Both the position numbers and the translations under genes were made by a program. Shown here piece after piece: positions 60,083 through 64,000 of a stretch of DNA of 64,000 nucleotides. Positions within the stretch are counted from its first letter, which is position 1. Every line of letters starts with the position of its first letter. The notes below the pieces were generated by a model that saw only the letters and a program-made list of their open reading frames with translations, was not told the DNA's origin and did not search any database. The stretch is from JANWVO01 sp037446555 (GTDB lineage Bacteria; Acidobacteriota; Terriglobia; Bryobacterales; Bryobacteraceae), in the NCBI GenBank assembly GCA_037446555.1, contig JBBIIK010000009.1:1-64000 (forward strand), in the 5' to 3' direction.

Positions 60083-61074
60083 TGCCCGTCCCCAACCCGC
60101 TCGCAGAAATCCTCGCCGGCCGCATCCGCCGCTCCGGTCCCCTGCGCTTCTCCGAGTTCATGGAAGCCGCGCTGTATGACCCCGTTCACGGCTACTACAG
60201 CGCCGCGCGCCGCGCAATTGCCGAGCCCACAGGCGCCGCCGGCGACTACTACACCGCCACGCAGGTGCAGCCTGTCTTCGGCAGGCTCGCCCGCGCCGCG
60301 ATGGACCGCTTGCGCGGCGAATTGCGTCTTCCCGAGCACTGCACCATCGCGGATTGGGGCGCAGGCCGCGCTCTGATGCACGAGTCCTTCGCCGGCTTCC
60401 ACTACGTCGCCGTCGATGCCGGCCAGCCCGCGCCGCCGCCCTTCGAGGGCATCGTCTTCGCCAACGAGCTGTTCGATGCTCTGCCCGTGGACGTCGTGCT
60501 CTGCCGCAGCGGCGAGGCGCGCCTGCTGCGAGTGGACTACCGTGACGGCGCTTTCTGCTGGATCGAGGCCGAGCCGCCCGAAGACGCCTGGCTCGTTTAC
60601 GTCGAGCGCCTCGCTTCCCGCTTCGGGGATTACGAGGAGTTTCAGCTCGAACTCCCCGTGCGCTTCGAGCCGGAGCTGCGCCGCATCGGCGCCTCGCTCC
60701 GCCGCGGCTCGATGCTCGTCATCGACTACGGCTTCACCGAACGCGAAGCCGTGCGCTTCCCGCGCGGAACCTTGATGAGCTACCGCCGCCACACCGCCAG
60801 CGAAGACGTGCTGCGCGATCCCGGCTTCCAGGACATCACCGCCCATGTGCCCTTCACCTTTCTCGAACAGCTTGCCGCCGCTTCGGGATGGAAGCCCCGG
60901 GGGCTCGAAAACTTCTCTTCGTGGCTCCTGCGCGCCGGCGAGCCGGATCACTTCGCCTCGGCGCTCGCCGCGGACTCGGAAATGGAGGCGGCGAACTTGC
61001 GGCTCCAGCTCAAGACGCTGCTGTTCGGGATGGGCGAGGCGTTCCGCTGCTTGCGCCTCGACAAGGAGGGCTGA
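60082..61074 (+). CDS. SAM-dependent methyltransferase, MidA/NDUFAF7 family
   Basis: The mitochondrial homologue NDUFAF7 methylates an Arg of a complex I subunit; bacterial members probably methylate proteins too. The 330 residues include GPLRFSEFMEAALYDPVHGYYS, the modified SAM region IADWGAGRALM, and the diagnostic VFANELFDALPVD. VIDYGFTEREAV and MSYRRHTASEDVL are also typical. It starts in the stop of the preceding gene. A hairpin terminator follows 7 bp after the stop. Confidence 0.88.
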   Translation: MPVPNPLAEILAGRIRRSGPLRFSEFMEAALYDPVHGYYSAARRAIAEPTGAAGDYYTATQVQPVFGRLARAAMDRLRGELRLPEHCTIADWGAGRALMHESFAGFHYVAVDAGQPAPPPFEGIVFANELFDALPVDVVLCRSGEARLLRVDYRDGAFCWIEAEPPEDAWLVYVERLASRFGDYEEFQLELPVRFEPELRRIGASLRRGSMLVIDYGFTEREAVRFPRGTLMSYRRHTASEDVLRDPGFQDITAHVPFTFLEQLAAASGWKPRGLENFSSWLLRAGEPDHFASALAADSEMEAANLRLQLKTLLFGMGEAFRCLRLDKEG

Positions 61075-61081
61075 AAACACT

Positions 61082-61105
61082 GCGGCCCCGGTTGCCCGGG
61101 GCCGC
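61082..61105. terminator. Bidirectional hairpin terminator
   Basis: A 10-bp GC-only stem (GCGGCCCCGG with its complement) encloses TTGC. On the plus strand it is followed by GCTTTGG and ends the methyltransferase transcript. On the minus strand it is followed by AGTGTTTTC and could end the Lys-rich gene's transcript. Confidence 0.75.
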
Positions 61106-61151
61106 GCTTTGGATCTTCCCTGGCGGCGCTTCGTCTCAGAAGCGCTCCGCC

Positions 61152-61232
61152 TTACTTCTTCTTCTTCGCGGCTGCCTTCTTGGTGGCCTTCTTCGCCGCC
61201 TTCTTCGCAGCCTTCTTGGTCGCGTTCTTCAT
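61152..61232 (-). CDS. Lys/Ala-rich histone H1-like miniprotein, 26 aa
   Basis: The product reads MKNATKKAAKK and continues with AAKKATKK-type repeats to a terminal KKKK: 14 Lys in 26 residues and only Lys, Ala, Thr, Asn and Met. It resembles the tails of bacterial H1-like proteins (chlamydial Hc1/Hc2) that bind DNA non-specifically. GGAGA lies 9 nt before the ATG. A near-consensus promoter (61292-61320) points at it, and a terminator follows. A real gene is likely; DNA or RNA binding is inferred from composition. Confidence 0.7.
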   Translation of the reverse strand: MKNATKKAAKKAAKKATKKAAAKKKK

Positions 61233-61291
61233 CGATCTGTTCTCCGTGACATCAGAATTTGCAGTCGCAGCGCGACAGCATTGTGATCCTT

Positions 61292-61320
61292 TTATAAACT
61301 TGGTCTCCGAGTGTTGTCAA
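61292..61320 (-). promoter_or_regulatory. Near-consensus sigma-70 promoter of the Lys-rich gene
   Basis: On the minus strand TTGACA (61320-61315) is followed after exactly 17 bp by TTATAA (61297-61292). The start would fall near 61285, giving a leader of about 50 nt to the ATG at 61232. It is the most canonical promoter I see in the window. Confidence 0.75.
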
Positions 61321-61385
61321 GAAAAAAATGCAATGAAGGCGATCGAAGATGCGTTTTCCCCGGCCGAAGAGGAGTTAGAACAGAG

Positions 61386-62069
61386 ATGAGGCGTTTTGTT
61401 TTGCCCCTCCGGCGACTGAATGCGGCTCTCTTCGCCCTTCTTGCGGCGGCGCTGCTCACGTTGCCCGCCGGTTGCAAGCGCAAGCCGCGCGCGCCGCTCG
61501 CGCCCGCTGTTCCTTCGCCCGGATGGACGGAGACCGGCATTGCCAGTTGGTACGGACATCCCTATCACGGGCGCCAGTCCTCGAGCGGCGAAGTCTACGA
61601 CATGCACCAGCTCACCGCCGCGCACCGCACGCTCCCCTTCGGCGCCATCGTGCGCGTCACGAATCTCGAAAACCGCAAGAGCGTCGTCGTCCGCATCAAC
61701 GACCGCGGTCCGTTCGTCGAGGGCCGCGTCATCGACCTCTCGCGCGCGGCCGCGCAACAGATCGGACTCATCGGCCCCGGCACCTCGCTCGTCCGCATCG
61801 AACTCGCCGGCTACCAGGACTCCGCGCAGAAGGATGCGCCGCCACTGTTCACAATCCAGGCAGGCGCCTTCGCCGACCGTGCCAACGCCGAACGGCTCCG
61901 CGAACGCCTTCGCCGCCGCTTCGAACCCGTCGACATCGTTTCTTCCTCTGCCTCTCCGCCCCTTCATCGCATTCTGGTCGGCCGCTTCGGTGATCTGCGC
62001 GAGGCGGAAGCCGCCGCAGATTCGCTCCGCCGCGAGGTGAAAGATGTCTTCGTCGTGCGCATCCGCTGA
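61386..62069 (+). CDS. rlpA: RlpA-like septal/envelope lipoprotein with SPOR domain
   Basis: RlpA binds or cleaves peptidoglycan at the septum. The 227 residues begin with a lipoprotein signal whose lipobox LPAGC places the lipidated Cys at 30. The double-psi barrel follows (GIASWYGHPYHGRQSSSGEVYD, the catalytic region, then VRINDRGPFVEGRVIDLSRAAA). A C-terminal SPOR domain (about 150-227, FTIQAGAFADRANAERL) binds denuded glycans. GAGGAG lies 11 nt before the ATG. Confidence 0.92.
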   Translation: MRRFVLPLRRLNAALFALLAAALLTLPAGCKRKPRAPLAPAVPSPGWTETGIASWYGHPYHGRQSSSGEVYDMHQLTAAHRTLPFGAIVRVTNLENRKSVVVRINDRGPFVEGRVIDLSRAAAQQIGLIGPGTSLVRIELAGYQDSAQKDAPPLFTIQAGAFADRANAERLRERLRRRFEPVDIVSSSASPPLHRILVGRFGDLREAEAAADSLRREVKDVFVVRIR

Positions 62070-62180
62070 CCCGCGCCTTCTCCCGAAGCGGGTCCGGCCC
62101 CGGATCGGGCTTACAATGAGGCTTGACGCAGATTCTCGTAGAGGATTGCTCCTCCCGGGCCACTACATACCAGAGGAGAC

Positions 62181-63224
62181 ATGTCTTCCTACGCGGCTGA
62201 AGAGTATGGAGACCGGCGCTGGATGATGCAGGAAAGCAGGGCGCGCCGCTATGAGCTGGTGGGCCAGTCGGCCCGCCTCAGGAACGTGCTGCGCCTGGCG
62301 GCCAAGCTCGGCCGCGGCCACTGGCCCGTGCTGCTGCTCGGCGAAACCGGAACCGGCAAGGAGCTGGTGGCGCGCACCATTCACGGTAACGGCCCGGGCG
62401 GCCCCTTCGTCACCATCGACTGCTCTTCCATGGTGGGCACGCTGATGGAGAGCGAGCTCTTCGGTCACGTGAAGGGCGCCTTCACCGGCGCTAACTCCAA
62501 CAAGATCGGCCTCATCGAGCAGGCCAATGGCGGCACCGCGTTCTTCGACGAGATCGGCGAACTCCCGCTCGACCTTCAGGCCAAGCTTCTGCGCGTGCTC
62601 CAGGAAAAGGAGTTCCGCCCGGTTGGCTCGCTGCAGGTGCGCAAGTCCAGCTTTCGCATCATCGCCGCCACCAACCGCGATCTCGCCAGGGAAGTCGAGA
62701 AGGGAGCCTTCCGCCAGGATCTCTACTATCGCCTCAACGTGGTGACGCTGCGCCTCAGCCCGCTGCGCGACCGCAAGGAGGACCTGCCGGCCCTGATCCG
62801 GCACTTCCTCGAGATGTACGGCAACGGCCACACCATGAGCGGCGAACTGCTGGAGCTCATGATGAGCTACGACTGGCCCGGCAACGTCCGCGAACTGGAA
62901 AACTGCATCCAGCACATGGTGGCCGTCAACAGCGGCCCGGTGCTCCATCTGCAGGACGCGCCGTCGCAACTGCTCCACTTCCACGAACGCCGCCGCGCCC
63001 CGCAGGCGCTCTCGCAAGCCGCTGCCGCCGCCGCTGCCCCGAACGGCGACGATGCCGGCGACTCCTTCGTCACCCCCGTGCTCCCGCTGGCGGAAATGGA
63101 GCGCCGCGCCATCATCAACGCACTGCGGTACACCAAGGGCGACCGCGTCATGGCCGCGCACCTGCTCGGCATCGGACGCACCACGCTTTACCGCAAACTG
63201 AAGGAATACGGGATTCGCGATTGA
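62181..63224 (+). CDS. Sigma-54-dependent transcriptional activator without receiver domain
   Basis: This AAA+ enhancer-binding protein opens sigma-54 promoters. It has 347 residues. Walker A is GETGTGKE, the sigma-54 contact loop GAFTGA is intact, Walker B is GGTAFFDEIGELP, and the arginine finger region DLYYRLNVV is present. A Fis-type helix-turn-helix ends the protein (HLLGIGRTTLYRKLKEYGI). There is no N-terminal sensor beyond about 25 residues, so, as in PspF, control must come from another protein. It overlaps the glycosyltransferase start by 4 bp (TTGA). Confidence 0.92.
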   Translation: MSSYAAEEYGDRRWMMQESRARRYELVGQSARLRNVLRLAAKLGRGHWPVLLLGETGTGKELVARTIHGNGPGGPFVTIDCSSMVGTLMESELFGHVKGAFTGANSNKIGLIEQANGGTAFFDEIGELPLDLQAKLLRVLQEKEFRPVGSLQVRKSSFRIIAATNRDLAREVEKGAFRQDLYYRLNVVTLRLSPLRDRKEDLPALIRHFLEMYGNGHTMSGELLELMMSYDWPGNVRELENCIQHMVAVNSGPVLHLQDAPSQLLHFHERRRAPQALSQAAAAAAAPNGDDAGDSFVTPVLPLAEMERRAIINALRYTKGDRVMAAHLLGIGRTTLYRKLKEYGIRD

Positions 63225-64000
63225 CCATCGCCCTGGACGCCACTTACAGCCTCGGCGGACAACCGTCCGGCATCGGCGTCTACAGCCGCGAGCTGCTGCA
63301 CGGGCTGGCGCAAGCGCATCCCGAAGCTCGCTTCGAGTGGCACTACCGTCCGCACCGATTCCTGGAAGGCTGGCGCGCTCCGAAGCCCGCCAATGCTGCC
63401 GCCCGTCCGCTGCTGGAACACATCCGCGCTGGCAGGGCGCGCCTGTTCCACGGGATCAACCAGCGCCTGCCCGCCGCCCGCTACCCCCTGCGCGTAGTCA
63501 CCTTCCACGACCTGTTTGTCTTCACCGCCGAATACTCGACGCCCGAATTCCGCGCCCGCTTCCAGCGCCTGGCGCGCGAAGCAGCCGGGCGCGCCGACCT
63601 GATCGTTTGCGTCAGCCGTTCCACCGCCGCGCAAGTGGAGGAGATCCTCCATGTGCCGGCGGCGAGGCTCCGCGTCGCCCCCCACGGCGTGCATCCGCCC
63701 GCCAGCGGCGAGCCCGCGCAACGTGAGCCGCTCGTGCTCCACGTCGGCGCCGTGCAAGAAAGGAAGAACCTCGTGCGGCTCGTCGCCGCCTTCGAGCGCG
63801 CCGCGCCTCCTCCCTGGCGGCTCGTCCTTGCCGGCGGCAACGGATATGGCGCGGAGCAGGTGCACGAGAGGATCCGCCGCAGCCCGGCGGCGGATCGCAT
63901 CTCCGCTACCGGATGGCTCCCCGATGAGGAGATCGAACGGTTGTACCGGCGCGCTTCCGTCTTCGCCTTCCCGTCCCTCGACGAGGGCTTCGGGATCCCC
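63221..64000 (+). CDS. Glycosyltransferase family 4 protein (partial, runs off the window)
   Basis: The open frame starts at TTG in the stop of the regulator gene and continues without a stop to the window end (260 codons). The N-terminus ALDATYSLGGQPSGIGVYSRELL is the GT-B acceptor loop; HDLFVF and CVSRST follow. The C-terminal domain begins with LVLHVGAVQERKNL, and the sugar-nucleotide site starts with SLDEGFGIP at the very end. It probably adds a sugar to an envelope polysaccharide. Coupling to a sigma-54 activator suggests regulated synthesis. Confidence 0.88.
   Translation, partial: MTIALDATYSLGGQPSGIGVYSRELLHGLAQAHPEARFEWHYRPHRFLEGWRAPKPANAAARPLLEHIRAGRARLFHGINQRLPAARYPLRVVTFHDLFVFTAEYSTPEFRARFQRLAREAAGRADLIVCVSRSTAAQVEEILHVPAARLRVAPHGVHPPASGEPAQREPLVLHVGAVQERKNLVRLVAAFERAAPPPWRLVLAGGNGYGAEQVHERIRRSPAADRISATGWLPDEEIERLYRRASVFAFPSLDEGFGIP

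Noticed and set aside
61333..61389. 18-codon frame before rlpA whose TGA overlaps the rlpA ATG
   Set aside because: It has no ribosome site of its own and no leader-peptide character; the overlap can arise by chance.
61180..61389. Phe/Ala-rich 69-codon frame opposite the Lys-rich gene
   Set aside because: It is the exact antisense of the Lys/Ala repeat codons and continues through promoter sequence.

Overview
The window is a GC-rich (by eye mid-60s percent), gene-dense stretch of a bacterial chromosome. It most likely comes from Acidobacteriota of the Solibacter/Bryobacter type. The best marker is the C-terminus of the BNR-repeat protein at 31200-33074, which looks like the 'Solibacter uncharacterized C-terminal domain'. 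Two Tat-signal sulfatases, a Tat-signal sugar isomerase-like protein, an exported RraA-like protein and squalene-hopene cyclase fit that assignment. I see no insertion sequence, prophage, CRISPR array or rRNA. One tRNA (Gln, UUG) lies at the left edge. No gap between genes exceeds 300 bases; the longer ones (about 150-210 bp) hold promoters or terminators and nothing else I can name.

Layout. 97-7055: tRNA-Gln, squalene-hopene cyclase, a TPR membrane protein coupled to dGTPase, a divergent pair of small unknowns, a ferredoxin-NADP reductase-like flavoprotein and a PfkB sugar kinase. 7101-12377: a DMT exporter, a zinc-ribbon membrane protein, an overlapping trio (2-hydroxyacid dehydrogenase, PLP dehydratase, sulfatase) and YggX. 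12440-18229: a haem-binding protein and a tight five-gene operon (MBOAT, two SGNH hydrolases, a carrier protein and a KAS III-like protein whose catalytic Cys is Ser). This is the best candidate for an undescribed envelope acylation system. 18288-23408: an MBL-fold protein, a zinc-ribbon membrane protein, an arginine operon (argC, argB, a GNAT acetyltransferase) behind an ArgR-like operator, and a molybdopterin-binding protein. 23576-33074: a Spy-like protein, a Ser/Thr kinase-TonB fusion whose natural start region carries an in-frame TAG, a sulfatase, GatB, a histidine kinase, an exported methyltransferase and the BNR protein. 33204-41429: a FecR protein, small unknowns with PIG-L, a frameshifted MFS transporter, a polysaccharide deacetylase, GapA, the RraA-like protein and arginine decarboxylase. 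41561-50872: an SDR, a secreted deacetylase-like protein, a P1 peptidase, an mla-type lipid transport operon ending in an HpnK-like gene, ferredoxin, GalU and small proteins. 51051-64000: a Cys/Met PLP enzyme, a CPBP protease, a sugar isomerase-like protein, SppA, TypA, Der, a MidA-type methyltransferase, a tiny Lys-rich protein, RlpA, a sigma-54 activator and a glycosyltransferase running off the end.

Two themes recur. Many genes have a TANNNT -10 element only 6-9 nt before the start codon and no Shine-Dalgarno, which points to leaderless mRNAs. Several divergent gene pairs share a symmetrical ATNNTANNAT motif, in which the -10 elements of both strands overlap on the same TA step. Functionally the window leans toward the cell envelope: hopanoids (Shc, HpnK-like), Mla lipid transport, acyl modification, RlpA, SppA, GalU and glycosyltransfer.
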